The notes below the pieces were generated by a model. It saw only the letters and a list, made by a program, of their open reading frames with translations. It searched no databases and had not been told where the DNA came from. From Pseudomonas synxantha (GTDB lineage: Bacteria; Pseudomonadota; Gammaproteobacteria; Pseudomonadales; Pseudomonadaceae): a stretch of 64,000 bases of DNA. The position numbers and the translations under genes were made by a program. Position 1 is the stretch's first letter. Each line of letters begins with the position of its first letter. Below are positions 43,629 through 52,388 of this stretch, in pieces. Location of the stretch: assembly GCF_900105675.1 (NCBI RefSeq), contig NZ_LT629786.1:1054001-1118000 (forward strand). The letters are read 5' to 3'.

Positions 43629-44969
43629 TCACTCCTTGGCACCGGTGGATTGGGCACGTTCAAGCAGGAAGGTGAAATCGGCGAAGCTGGTGCGCGGGGA
43701 CTGGGTCACCCGGGTGGTCGCGTTGTTGTGGCACTCCATGCAACTGGACGAGGCCTGGGGTGTGGTGCCCTGGTTGTAGGTTTCCAGGGTCGCGTTGGCC
43801 AGGAAGGACGGGGCAGGTGTGCCCAGCGGGTTGGTTGGCGACGGCAGTTGGCAGTCATCGGCGGGGGCGGTCGGCCACTGGGTGCTGATCAGCTGGTAGT
43901 TGGCCCACACCGTGCCTTTCAGCGCGCCTTGCCACTGCGCGTTGAGCTGGTGGGTTGCGGCGGTGAGCGGTATTTCCCGCACGATCTGCGACGGCGTGGC
44001 TTTCTTCGACGGGTCCCACGGCCGCGCTGGCGGCTCGTTCACCGGGCGGTCGCTGGCCTGGGCGTCGTAGAACAGGTAGGGGCCCTTGCGCTCGTTCATC
44101 GGCGAGGTCTTTTCCGGCACGTTGCGCACGTGCTCGAAGCTCGACCACACCCACTGCGGCGCATCTTTGGTCTTGTGCACAATGTGCAGGCCCACCAGCC
44201 CGACTTTCTGCGCACTGCACGACTCGGGGATCACCGCGCCCGTGTTCGGGTCGGTGTTGCCCGGGGTGTAGACCAAGGCGTCGACGGCGTGGAATTCCTG
44301 CGGGTTGTCGTTGCCGCCGAGCACCTTCCAGGCCGACTTGACCATGATCGCGCCGACCTGCTGGGTCTCCTTCGTGCCGCAGGAGAAGGCAATGCGGTTG
44401 TCGGCCTTGCTCAGGAACGCTTGCTGGCCTTCCTTGCTGTAGAGACCCTTGTTGACGATGTCGTCGAACATCGGCTGGTTGACCATGATCGCGTTGCGCG
44501 TGTAGGTGCCGTTCTGGTCCACCAGCGGGCCGGTCTTGAACGGCTGGATGAATTCGTCGAGCACACCGGCGACCTTGCCCATCTGTTGCAGTACGGGCAG
44601 GTCACCCTTGCCTTGGCAGGCGGCGGGCGGCGGCGTGTGCTGGTCCCAGGCGAGCGGCTTCTGGCCTTGGGGCAGGAAAATCGCGTAGCTCTCCTTCCAC
44701 GACTCCCAAACCGTCTGCCCCGGCGCGCCGATTTTCACCGAGGTGTCGGCGCTGCCGTCGGCCTTTGCGGGCCAGTTCAGGGCGACGAAGGTCTGCCACG
44801 AAAGCACGTCGAACTCGTGTTGCAGGTTGTCCAGGGTGAAGGGAGGGTTGGCAGTGACGTCGAAGGGGATCGCAGGGGACAGCACTGGCGGGCCGGCCGC
44901 ATCGGCCATGGCGAGCGCGCTGGTGAAGCTTGCACCCAGGCACGCCAACCGTTTCAAGGTTATTTTCAT
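43629..44969 (-). CDS. Periplasmic cytochrome c family protein
   Basis: A 446-residue protein with a Sec signal (MKITLKRLACLGASFTSALA, cleavage near AMADA). A single haem-attachment motif CMECH (Cys410, Cys413, His414) is close to the C-terminus. The large N-terminal part (WQTFVALNWPAKADG; NGTYTRNAIMVNQ) is a conserved region of such cytochromes without a named function. It is the first gene of a three-gene operon with the dehydrogenase subunit and GMC enzyme and is the likely electron acceptor. Confidence 0.85.
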   Translation of the reverse strand: MKITLKRLACLGASFTSALAMADAAGPPVLSPAIPFDVTANPPFTLDNLQHEFDVLSWQTFVALNWPAKADGSADTSVKIGAPGQTVWESWKESYAIFLPQGQKPLAWDQHTPPPAACQGKGDLPVLQQMGKVAGVLDEFIQPFKTGPLVDQNGTYTRNAIMVNQPMFDDIVNKGLYSKEGQQAFLSKADNRIAFSCGTKETQQVGAIMVKSAWKVLGGNDNPQEFHAVDALVYTPGNTDPNTGAVIPESCSAQKVGLVGLHIVHKTKDAPQWVWSSFEHVRNVPEKTSPMNERKGPYLFYDAQASDRPVNEPPARPWDPSKKATPSQIVREIPLTAATHQLNAQWQGALKGTVWANYQLISTQWPTAPADDCQLPSPTNPLGTPAPSFLANATLETYNQGTTPQASSSCMECHNNATTRVTQSPRTSFADFTFLLERAQSTGAKE

Positions 44970-45147
44970 TATCGTCTCCTCAGCAGATAAAGCGTCGGGA
45001 CGACGAGGCGTACTGGCCCTTCATGGACCGAATGTTCAGCGTTATCCCTTACGCTAGGCTGAAGGCTAGCCGTTGCGTCAATACCCTCAGAAATATCCGA
45101 CTAAAGGTAGGGATAAGCAGGATCGCCGCACGGCGTGGCTTGGGGTT

Positions 45148-45171
45148 TTCGCGAGCAAGCTCGCTCCTACA
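45148..45171. repeat. Single REP palindrome
   Basis: TTCGCGAGCAAGCTCGCTCC followed by TACA, the GTAGGAGCGAGCTTGC class, matching 39465-39488 and the arms of the element at 53704. It lies between the cytochrome gene and the nucleotidyltransferase gene. Confidence 0.85.
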
Positions 45172-45222
45172 GGCGTGACATGTTGGAGTGGTATGGTTGC
45201 GCCAGACTATGGAGGACTGAAC

Positions 45223-45795
45223 ATGACATTGACTGTCGACACCTTGCTCGAATTGGCCATGGCTAACCCGCTCAATGCCCAAATCACGGCGCGCCTGCCG
45301 GACCTTGGGGTACAGCAGTGCCTGCTCACGGCGGGTTGCCTGTTCCAGGCGGTGTGGAATCATCAGGCGAATCTGCCGGCTGATCAGGGCGTGAAGGACT
45401 ACGATGTTTTTTACTTCGACACAGACCTGTCCTACGAGGCGGAGGACGCGGTGATTCGTGCGGCGCAGGCGCTGTTCCAGGACCTGGGGGTGAATGTGGA
45501 GGTCAGGAATCAGGCGCGGGTGCACCTTTGGTACCCTGAGCGATTCGGCCGACCCTATCCGCAATTGCACTCGGCCACGCAGGGGGTTGATCGTTACCTG
45601 GTGGCGGGCACTTGCATCGCGTTGGATATCACCACCGGCGAGGTGTATGCACCCTATGGGCTAGAGGATGTGGAGCAGGGTGTGCTGCGCATCAACCCAC
45701 TGCATCCCGAGCCGCAGCTGTTTTTGCACAAGGCCAGAAGTTATCAGGCGCGCTGGCCTTGGCTCAGGATCGTCGAGCCAGGCTTAGCCGAGTAA
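45223..45795 (+). CDS. Nucleotidyltransferase-fold protein (DUF925 type)
   Basis: A 190-residue protein of the 'nucleotidyltransferase family' PF06042. LLTAGCLFQAVWNHQANLPA, KDYDVFYFDTDLSYEAEDAV and VHLWYPERFGRPYPQ are family hallmarks; the DxD-like acidic pair lies in KDYDVFYFDTD. GGAGG is about 8 nt before the ATG at 45223. Biochemical role not established for the family. It is convergent with chrA and overlaps its 3' end by 12 bp. Confidence 0.83.
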   Translation: MTLTVDTLLELAMANPLNAQITARLPDLGVQQCLLTAGCLFQAVWNHQANLPADQGVKDYDVFYFDTDLSYEAEDAVIRAAQALFQDLGVNVEVRNQARVHLWYPERFGRPYPQLHSATQGVDRYLVAGTCIALDITTGEVYAPYGLEDVEQGVLRINPLHPEPQLFLHKARSYQARWPWLRIVEPGLAE

Positions 45796-47034
45796 GCCGC
45801 CGAGCATGCCGCAACCTATCACCACCAGCCAGGGCGGCAGCTTCCAGACCATCAGCGCGACCAATGCGAGCACGGCCAGGGCAAAGTCATACCCGTTGAA
45901 AATCGCGCTGGTCCACACCGGCCGGTACAGCGCCGCCAGCAACAGCCCAACCACCGCCGCATTCACCCCGGCCAGTGCCGCCTGGGTGCGCGGGCTTGTG
46001 CGCAGGCTGGCCCAGAAGGGCAAGGCGCCGCAGATCAGCAGGAACGAAGGGGCGAAGATCGCCAGCAGGGCGATCACGCCGCCGAGCCAACCGCTGGGGG
46101 CGTGGGTCATCGAGGCGCCGAGGAAGGCGGCGAAGGTGAACAGCGGGCCGGGCACGGCTTGGGTGGCGCCGTAGCCGGCGAGGAATACGTCATTGCTCAC
46201 CCACTGCGGCGGCACCACTTCAGCTTGCAGCAGCGGCAGCACCACGTGGCCGCCGCCGAACACCAGGGCGCCGGTGCGGTAGAAGGCGTCCACCAGGGCG
46301 AGGACTGGATTGGGCAGCCCTTCGGCCAGGATCGGCAAGCTCACCAATAGCACCACGAACAGCGCCAGCCATATGGCCCCGGCGCGGCGGCTGATGGCGA
46401 TGGGCAGGCTGTCGGGCTCGGTATTGGGTTGGGGCTTGAACAGCAGCAGGCCGGCCACGCCTGCGGCGGCGATTACCCCGACCTGGCTCCAGGCGGATGG
46501 CGCCAGCAGCACGATGCATGCGGCGATCAGCATCAGCGTGAGCTTCACGGCACCTCGGCATAGGTTGCGCGCCATGCCCCACACGGCCTGGGCGACGACG
46601 GCCACGGCGACGACCTTGAGGCCATGCAAGGCGCCACCGGGGATGGCGGTGCCGTAGTGCGAGAGGCCGACGGCAAAGAGAATCAGGGCGATGGCCGACG
46701 GCAAGGTAAACCCGGCCCAGGCCGCTGCGGCGCCGCCGTAGCCTGCGCGGGACAAGCCCAGGGCAATGCCGACCTGGCTGCTGGCCGGGCCGGGGAGGAA
46801 CTGGCACAAGGCGACCAGTTCGGCATAGCTGCGCTCGCTCAACCACTGCCGCCGAGTGACGAACGCCTCGCGGAAATAGCCCAGGTGCGCAATCGGCCCG
46901 CCGAAGGAGGTCAAGCCCAGGCGCAGGAAGATCAGGAACACCGACCAGGGGCTGTCAGGGCGATCGGTAGGTGAGTTGGCCAAGGTCGGGTGCTCTGCTG
47001 GTGGGGTAGGCGTAGCCGGTATTTTGCAGACCAT
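45784..47034 (-). CDS. chrA: Chromate transporter
   Basis: A 416-residue inner-membrane protein with two CHR domains in tandem: FLRLGLTSFGGPIAHLGYFR and FLPGPASSQVGIALG in the N-half, then FYRTGALVFGGGHVVLPLL and AVPGPLFTFAAFLGA in the C-half. Long-form ChrA proteins export chromate. An ATG at 47034 is preferred over a TTG two codons upstream. No chrB or other resistance gene is adjacent, so it may serve a housekeeping anion function. Confidence 0.9.
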   Translation of the reverse strand: MVCKIPATPTPPAEHPTLANSPTDRPDSPWSVFLIFLRLGLTSFGGPIAHLGYFREAFVTRRQWLSERSYAELVALCQFLPGPASSQVGIALGLSRAGYGGAAAAWAGFTLPSAIALILFAVGLSHYGTAIPGGALHGLKVVAVAVVAQAVWGMARNLCRGAVKLTLMLIAACIVLLAPSAWSQVGVIAAAGVAGLLLFKPQPNTEPDSLPIAISRRAGAIWLALFVVLLVSLPILAEGLPNPVLALVDAFYRTGALVFGGGHVVLPLLQAEVVPPQWVSNDVFLAGYGATQAVPGPLFTFAAFLGASMTHAPSGWLGGVIALLAIFAPSFLLICGALPFWASLRTSPRTQAALAGVNAAVVGLLLAALYRPVWTSAIFNGYDFALAVLALVALMVWKLPPWLVVIGCGMLGGLLG

Positions 47035-47156
47035 ACCCAATTTTCATGACGTGCAGAAGAGACGGCGTTTTTGACCTATTCATTGAATTTATCGGTGGTG
47101 GCTTGAGTCATTGAAGCATAGCGTTGCTTTCATCCACCCGACCTCAAGGACTGACC

Positions 47157-47597
47157 ATGACCTTCTTTATCTTCCTCCTGGCCTGCGCCGCCGCCGCCAG
47201 TACCGGTGTGATCTTCAAGCCCGGCGCCTGGTACGAATCCCTGGTCAAGCCCAGCTTTACTCCGCCTAACTGGCTGTTTCCGGTGGCATGGACAATCATC
47301 TATCTGCTGCTGGCCTGGGCCGGTTACCGCTTGAGCCTGATCCCCGGCAGCCAAATGGTGCTGGCGCTGTGGGCGGCGCAGATTGCCCTGAATACCTTGT
47401 GGACACCGGTGTTCTTCGGCGCCCACCGACTGCTGGCCGGGATGGTGATTATCGTGCTGCTGTGGCTCACCGTGGCGGCGATGGTGGTGCTGGCCGTGCG
47501 CCTGGACCTGATCACCGGTTTGATCCTGTTCCCTTACCTCGCCTGGTTGTGTGTAGCCGCGGCGTTGAACTTCTCGATCTTGCGGAACAACCGCTGA
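47157..47597 (+). CDS. tspO: TspO/MBR family protein
   Basis: A 146-residue, five-TM protein. Family motifs are PSFTPPNWLFPVAWTIIY, ALNTLWTPVFFGAHR and FPYLAWLCVAAALNFSILR. TspO proteins bind tetrapyrroles and cholesterol-like molecules and modulate stress or pigment responses in the outer or inner membrane. AAGGA lies 6 nt upstream of the ATG. The stop TGA overlaps the ATG of the hydrolase by one base, so the two are translationally coupled. Confidence 0.9.
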   Translation: MTFFIFLLACAAAASTGVIFKPGAWYESLVKPSFTPPNWLFPVAWTIIYLLLAWAGYRLSLIPGSQMVLALWAAQIALNTLWTPVFFGAHRLLAGMVIIVLLWLTVAAMVVLAVRLDLITGLILFPYLAWLCVAAALNFSILRNNR

Positions 47598-48550
47598 TGA
47601 CGTACCAGCATTGGCCGGCCAGCGAGCCGGAACTGGCCCAGATGCGCCGCTTCAATCAGAAGCTTGGGTGGATGCCGCGCTTTAAAATCCGCAACCGCGT
47701 CACGCCGCGTCTGATCCAGGCGCTGTTGCGCGCCAGTCAAACGCTGAAGAAGGCGCCCGTGGCAGAACGCAAAAAGGTGGGCTCGGTGCCGGTGCGCATC
47801 CTGCGGCCCAGCGGCAAGCCCAAAGGCGTAGTGCTGGATATCCACGGTGGCGGCTGGGTGATCGGCAATGCGCAGATGGATGACGACCTCAACCTCGGCA
47901 TGGTCAACGCCTGCGGCGTGGCGGTGGTGTCGGTGGATTATCGGCTGGCGGTGGACACGCCGATAGAAGGGCTGCTGGAAGACTGCCTGGTCGCTGCACG
48001 CTGGCTTCTGGGGGATTGCCCGGAGTTTGCCGACCTGCCGGTGTTCGTCGTCGGCGAGTCGGCCGGCGGGCACTTGGCGGCGGCCACGTTGCTGGCGCTC
48101 AAGCAATGGCCCGAGTTGCTCGAACGGGTAAGCGGCGCGGTGTTGTATTACGGAGTCTACGACTTGACCGGCACGCCGAGCGTGCGCACGGCAGGGCCGG
48201 ATACCTTGTTGCTGGACGGGCCGGGCATGGTCGAGGCGCTACGCATGCTGACGCCGGGCATCACCGACGAGGCGCGCCGGCAGTCGCCGTTGTCGCCGTT
48301 GTACGGGGACTTCGCGGGGTTGCCGCCAGCGCTGATGTTTGTGGGCGAGTTGGACCCGCTCAAAGACGACACGCTGCTGATCGCCGAGCGCTGGGGCGGG
48401 GCAGAAGCGCATCTGCTGCCGGAGGCGGCCCATGGTTTCATCCATTTTCCGGTGGCGATGGCAGACAACGTGTTGGCGTACAGCCGCAAATGGATAACGC
48501 AGCACCTGCAACAAGTGGGAACTAAAAAGCTGATCGCTGAGTCAGGTTAA
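47597..48550 (+). CDS. Alpha/beta hydrolase (HSL/esterase type)
   Basis: A 317-residue esterase of the hormone-sensitive-lipase family (alpha/beta hydrolase fold 3). The oxyanion motif HGGGW is at 83-87, and the nucleophile elbow GESAGG gives Ser155; Asp253 (ELDPLKDD) and His279 (AAHGF) complete the triad. No signal peptide, so cytoplasmic. It is coupled to tspO by a TGATG overlap. Substrate unknown, presumably a short-chain ester or lactone. Confidence 0.9.
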   Translation: MTYQHWPASEPELAQMRRFNQKLGWMPRFKIRNRVTPRLIQALLRASQTLKKAPVAERKKVGSVPVRILRPSGKPKGVVLDIHGGGWVIGNAQMDDDLNLGMVNACGVAVVSVDYRLAVDTPIEGLLEDCLVAARWLLGDCPEFADLPVFVVGESAGGHLAAATLLALKQWPELLERVSGAVLYYGVYDLTGTPSVRTAGPDTLLLDGPGMVEALRMLTPGITDEARRQSPLSPLYGDFAGLPPALMFVGELDPLKDDTLLIAERWGGAEAHLLPEAAHGFIHFPVAMADNVLAYSRKWITQHLQQVGTKKLIAESG

Positions 48551-48585
48551 TCAGTTGCGCCTTCTCTCCTTACAAGGATTTCCGC

Positions 48586-48810
48586 ATGCGTGCCTATACC
48601 CTGAACTACCTGTTCAATGATGAACCTCGCACTCACAGCTTCGACCTCAAGCAGCTTGAATTGCCCAAGCATGAGGCGGCGATGCATTTGCTGGCATTGC
48701 ATTTCGGCGATGCGGAAAACGGCCTGATCATGCCTGCCGCGGATGCAGCGCCGGAGGAGGTCCTGGAGCAGGCGCAGGTGGTGGGGATCACCCGGATCGA
48801 GGTGGTATGA
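48586..48810 (+). CDS. Small hypothetical protein
   Basis: A 74-residue protein (MRAYTLNYLFNDEPRTHSFD at the start) with no recognised domain. AAGGA precedes the ATG, and its stop overlaps the start of the next GNAT gene (ATGA), which strongly supports translation and co-expression with it. Confidence 0.75.
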   Translation: MRAYTLNYLFNDEPRTHSFDLKQLELPKHEAAMHLLALHFGDAENGLIMPAADAAPEEVLEQAQVVGITRIEVV

Positions 48811-49298
48811 GGCCGAAAATCCAGGTCGTCACCCTGGCTGATCTGCCCGAAGTCCTCAGCTTCGCGTTGCAGGCACGTGATGAACTGTTCCCAAAGCTCA
48901 GCGCAACCGGGATACCGGATGACCTGGCGCAGTTCGAAACTATTTACCTGCAGGGCGACGGGCAGTTTCTGATTGCTCGTGCCGAAGGCCAGATCGTTGC
49001 GGCGGTGGGTTACCTGCCGTACGACGGCCGCTTTGCACAGTTGAACTACCAGGGCTGCAAGACAGTGGAGGTGGTGCGCCTGTACGTACATCCGGCATTT
49101 CGTCGCTGCGGCCTGGCGGGTGAGCTATACCGTTCCCTGGAAGCGCTGGCGCGGGCGGACGGGGTGGAGGTGGTTTACCTGCATACCCACCCGTTTCTCC
49201 CCGGGGCGATTGATTTCTGGATCCGGCAAGGATTCGAGGTGGTGAATGTGGAAGCTGACCCGGTATGGCAGACCACCCATATGCACCGGTCTCTGTAG
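48807..49298 (+). CDS. GNAT-family N-acetyltransferase (intact first unit of the amplified array)
   Basis: A 163-residue GNAT. VEVVRLYVHPAFRRCGLAGE holds the acetyl-CoA loop, and VVYLHTHPFLPGAIDFWIRQ, GFEVV closes the fold. It overlaps the 74-residue gene by 4 nt. From codon 99 onward the gene, its downstream REPIN and the last codons of the convergent btuD-like gene are duplicated three more times in tandem. The substrate is unknown. Confidence 0.85.
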   Translation: MRPKIQVVTLADLPEVLSFALQARDELFPKLSATGIPDDLAQFETIYLQGDGQFLIARAEGQIVAAVGYLPYDGRFAQLNYQGCKTVEVVRLYVHPAFRRCGLAGELYRSLEALARADGVEVVYLHTHPFLPGAIDFWIRQGFEVVNVEADPVWQTTHMHRSL

Positions 49299-49356
49299 AT
49301 CAAATGTGGGAAGGGCGGTACGCCGCCGCCGGCCTGACTGACACGCCTCGGTCAAA

Positions 49357-49445
49357 TGTGGGAGGGGGCTTGCCCCCGATGGCGGTGGGTCAGCCCCAGG
49401 TGTATTCACTGACACTCCCTCATCGGGGGCAAGCCCCCTCCCACA
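49357..49445. repeat. REPIN, array unit 1
   Basis: An 89-bp inverted REP pair (TGTGGGAGGGGGCTTGCCCC arms) after the intact GNAT gene. Confidence 0.95.
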
Positions 49446-49470
49446 TTTGTCCCAGGTGTGTCAGGTAGGG

Positions 49471-49668
49471 CGTTGCTGCGGTCTGGCGGGTGAGCTATAC
49501 CGTTCCCTGGAAGCGCTGGCGCGGGCGGACGGGGTGGAGGTGGTTTACCTGCATACCCACCCGTTTCTCCCCGGGGCGATTGATTTCTGGATCCGGCAAG
49601 GATTCGAGGTGGTGGATGTGGAAGCTGACCCGGTATGGCAGACCACCCATATGCACCGGTCTCTGTAG
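49471..49668 (+). pseudogene. GNAT 3' fragment, array unit 2
   Basis: In frame with the GNAT C-terminus (CGLAGELYRSLEALARADG...) and ending in the same stop. It lacks its own start codon and ribosome-binding site apart from a fortuitous TTG at 49447. Confidence 0.9.
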
Positions 49669-49741
49669 ATCAAATGTGGCAGGGGCGATGCGACGATTAC
49701 GGGTACGCCGCCGCCGGCCTGACTGACACGCCTCGGTCAAA

Positions 49742-49830
49742 TGTGGGAGGGGGCTTGCCCCCGATGGCGGTGGGTCAGCCCCAGGTGTATTCACTGACAC
49801 TCCCTCATCGGGGGCAAGCCCCCTCCCACA
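49742..49830. repeat. REPIN, array unit 2
   Basis: 89 bp, same arms and spacer as unit 1. Confidence 0.95.
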
Positions 49831-49855
49831 TTTGTCCCAGGTGTGTCAGGTAGGG

Positions 49856-50053
49856 CGTCGCTGCGGTCTGGCGGGTGAGCTATACCGATCGCTGGAAGCG
49901 CGGGCGCGGGCGGACGGGGTGGAAGTGGTTTACCTGCATACCCACCCGTTTCTGCCCGGGGCGATTGATTTCTGGATCCGGCAAGGATTCGAGGTGGTGA
50001 ATGCGGAAGCTGACCCGGTATGGCAGACCACCCATATGCACCGGTCTCTGTAG
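49856..50053 (+). pseudogene. GNAT 3' fragment, array unit 3
   Basis: Same fragment as unit 2 with substitutions (RSLEARARADG; VVNAEADPVW). No start signal of its own. Confidence 0.9.
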
Positions 50054-50126
50054 ATCAAATGTGGCAGGGGCGATGCGACGATCACGGGTACGCCGCTGGC
50101 GGCATAACTGACACACCTCGGTCAAA

Positions 50127-50215
50127 TGTGGGAGGGGGCTTGCCCCCGATGGTGGTGGGTCAGCCCCAGGTGTATTCACTGACACTCCCTCATCGGGAGC
50201 AAGCCCCCTCCCACA
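50127..50215. repeat. REPIN, array unit 3
   Basis: 89 bp; the right arm carries GGGAGCAAGC where other units have GGGGGCAAGC. Confidence 0.95.
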
Positions 50216-50240
50216 TTTGTCCCAGGTGTGTCAGGTAGGG

Positions 50241-50438
50241 CGTCGCTGCGGTCTGGCGGGTGAGCTATACCGATCGCTGGAAGCGCGGGCGCGGGCGGAC
50301 GGGGTGGAAGTGGTTTACCTGCATACCCACCCGTTTCTGCCCGGGGCGATTGATTTCTGGATCCGGCAAGGATTCGAGGTGGTGGATGTGGAAGCTGACC
50401 CGGTATGGCAGACCACCCATATGCACCGGTCTCTGTAG
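50241..50438 (+). pseudogene. GNAT 3' fragment, array unit 4
   Basis: Nearly identical to unit 3 (RSLEARARADG) but with VVDVEADPVW as in unit 2, so variants are mixed between units, as expected from unequal crossover or conversion. Confidence 0.9.
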
Positions 50439-50511
50439 ATCAAATGTGGCAGGGGCGATGCGACGATTACGGGTACGCCGCCGCCGGCCTGACTGACACG
50501 CCTCGGTCAAA

Positions 50512-50600
50512 TGTGGGAGGGGGCTTGCCCCCGATGGTGGTGGGTCAGCCCCAGGTGTATTCACTGACACTCCCTCATCGGGGGCAAGCCCCCTCCAACA
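50512..50600. repeat. REPIN, array unit 4
   Basis: 89 bp; the right arm ends CCAACA instead of CCCACA. Directly adjoins the original btuD flank. Confidence 0.9.
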
Positions 50601-50622
50601 TTTTTGACCGAGGTGTTTCAGG

Positions 50623-51387
50623 TCAGGTAGGGCGCAGGCGCAGGATTTGCGCGCCGTCGAACGGGTCTGTGAGGTAATGCCCCTGCACCCCGAATGTCTC
50701 TTGCAGGCGCTCTGGCGTCAGCACCTCCAACGGCGTACCCAGCGCCACCAATCGTCCGCGATCCAGCACGGCCAGGCGATTACAGGTCAGCGCCTGGTTC
50801 AGGTCATGCAGGGCAATCAAGGTGGTCACCGGCAAGCCTTGCACGCCTTTCAAGATCGCCAGTTGATGCTGGATATCCAGGTGATTGGTTGGCTCATCCA
50901 GCAACAGAATCCGCGGTCGTTGCGCCAGGGCTCGGGCGATGTGCACGCGTTGGCGTTCGCCGCCGGAGAGGCTGCGCCAGGCACGGTGGCTCAGGTGGGT
51001 GGCGTCTACGTCGTGCAGGGCCTGGCGGACGATGGCGTCGTCTTCGCTAGACCACGGGCTCAGCGCCGACAGCCATGGCGTGCGGCCCAGGGCCACGGCG
51101 TCGAACACGCGGATGGCATCGTCAGTGTCAGCCTGCTGTTCCACCACCGCCAGCTGTTGCGCGATGGCGCGGCGCGACAGCTCACCCAGGCGCTTGGCAC
51201 CCAGGCGTACTTCACCACTGGCCGGGGCGCGCAAGCCGGCGAGCAATTTGAGCAGGGTGGATTTGCCCGAGCCGTTGGGCCCGACGATGCCGAGGGTTTC
51301 CCCTTGCTGCACGTCCAGGTGAACATCGCGCAGCAACTCAGCGTCTCGCACCTTGAAACCCAGGCCGGTGCAACTGAGCACACTCAT
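50623..51387 (-). CDS. btuD: ABC transporter ATP-binding protein, cobalamin/iron-siderophore type
   Basis: A 254-residue ATPase: Walker A GPNGSGKST (36-44), signature LSGGERQRV, Walker B ILLLDEPTNHLD and switch His in IALHDLNQ. It belongs to the FecE/BtuD group that pairs with FecCD-type permeases. ATG 51387 overlaps the permease stop (ATGA). It is the last gene of a three-gene unit behind a cobalamin riboswitch, so B12 or corrinoid import is the likely function; the symbol rests on that context. Confidence 0.85.
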   Translation of the reverse strand: MSVLSCTGLGFKVRDAELLRDVHLDVQQGETLGIVGPNGSGKSTLLKLLAGLRAPASGEVRLGAKRLGELSRRAIAQQLAVVEQQADTDDAIRVFDAVALGRTPWLSALSPWSSEDDAIVRQALHDVDATHLSHRAWRSLSGGERQRVHIARALAQRPRILLLDEPTNHLDIQHQLAILKGVQGLPVTTLIALHDLNQALTCNRLAVLDRGRLVALGTPLEVLTPERLQETFGVQGHYLTDPFDGAQILRLRPT

Positions 51388-52388
51388 CGCGCGTTCCTGC
51401 GGCCAATCAGGATCAGCGCAAACACCGGTGCGCCCACCAACGCCGTGACCACACCGACGGGAATCACCTGGCCCTTGATCAAGGTGCGCGACAGCACATC
51501 GGCCGCAATCAAGAACAACGCGCCGCCAAGAGCGCTCGCCGGCAGCAACCGCGAATGCCCGGTGCCCAGCAGCAGGCGCACCGCATGGGGAATCACCAGG
51601 CCGACAAAACCGATGGAGCCAACGATGGACACCATCACCGCCGTCACCAGCGCAGCGCAGGCCACCAGCACAAATTGCACGCGGCGCACCGGAATGCCCA
51701 GGGACGCCGCCGAGTCGCTGCCGAAGGTAAAGGCATCCAATGCGCGGCGATGCCACAGGCACACCGTCAGCCCAACGATCGCCACCGGCACCGCCAGCCA
51801 CACCGACGGCCAGCGCACACCGCTGAGGTTGCCCAGCAGCCAGAACATAATGCCGCGGGCTTGCTCGGAGCTGGCCGACTTGGTGATTAGGAACGCGGTC
51901 AAGGCATTGAACAATTGCGAGCCGGCGATGCCCGCAAGGATGATTTGCCCGGTGCCGCTGGACGAGCCACTGGCCCGCGCCAGCAGGATCACCAGCGCAA
52001 ACGCTGCCATTGCCCCTACAAATGCCCCCGCCGACAGCGACACCAGCCCGCCGCCCACACCAATCAAGGCGACCAGGACCGCGCCGGTCGACGCGCCGGC
52101 ACTGATGCCGAGCAAGTAAGGATCAGCCAGCGGGTTACGCAGCAACGATTGCAGGATCACGCCACAGGTCGCCAACCCCGCACCGCAGGCAGCGGCCACC
52201 AGGGCGCGGGTCAGGCGATAGTTCCACACCACGCCTTCATCGATGGGGTCGAGCACGAAGCCCGCGGCCCACAGCTTGTTGGCGAGCACCTGGAGCACCA
52301 CCTGTGGCGAGATGGCGGTCTCGCCGATGGCCACGCCGGCGAGCAGGGCGAGCAACAGCAGTGTGAGGGCGAGCAGGGTCCGTATCAT
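51384..52388 (-). CDS. btuC: FecCD/BtuC-type ABC permease
   Basis: A 334-residue permease with about nine to ten TM segments. The FecCD hallmarks are RLTRALVAAACGAGLATCGVILQ, NPLADPYLLGISAGAS and SIGFVGLVIPHAVRLLLG. It forms the membrane channel with the adjacent ATPase and binding protein, overlapping both genes by 4 nt (ATGA). ATG at 52388. BtuC assignment is by riboswitch context rather than by sequence alone. Confidence 0.87.
   Translation of the reverse strand: MIRTLLALTLLLLALLAGVAIGETAISPQVVLQVLANKLWAAGFVLDPIDEGVVWNYRLTRALVAAACGAGLATCGVILQSLLRNPLADPYLLGISAGASTGAVLVALIGVGGGLVSLSAGAFVGAMAAFALVILLARASGSSSGTGQIILAGIAGSQLFNALTAFLITKSASSEQARGIMFWLLGNLSGVRWPSVWLAVPVAIVGLTVCLWHRRALDAFTFGSDSAASLGIPVRRVQFVLVACAALVTAVMVSIVGSIGFVGLVIPHAVRLLLGTGHSRLLPASALGGALFLIAADVLSRTLIKGQVIPVGVVTALVGAPVFALILIGRRNAR

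Larger units (their letters stand above)
49101..50632. repeat. Four-unit tandem array: GNAT 3' end plus REPIN plus btuD end
   Basis: Units start at 49101, 49471, 49856 and 50241 (periods 370, 385, 385). Each contains the last 65 or so codons of the GNAT gene with its TAG, a short spacer, a REPIN, and the last codons of the btuD-like gene (TCAGGTAGGGCG). The junctions join that 3' end to codon 99 of the GNAT gene at a short CG-T-TGCTGCGG/CGTCGCTGCGG stretch. Units 3 and 4 share variants (CGATCGCTGGAAGCGCGGGC) absent from units 1 and 2. Confidence 0.95.

Noticed and set aside
43629..44990. A 542-codon plus-strand open frame from 43362
   Set aside because: Antisense to the cytochrome c and subunit genes, which have a signal peptide, a haem motif and ordered overlaps; the plus-strand frame has no recognisable domain.
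49101..50632. CRISPR-like regular repeats
   Set aside because: The units are 385 bp, contain gene fragments and REPINs, and have no short-repeat/spacer pattern or cas genes; this is a tandem duplication.
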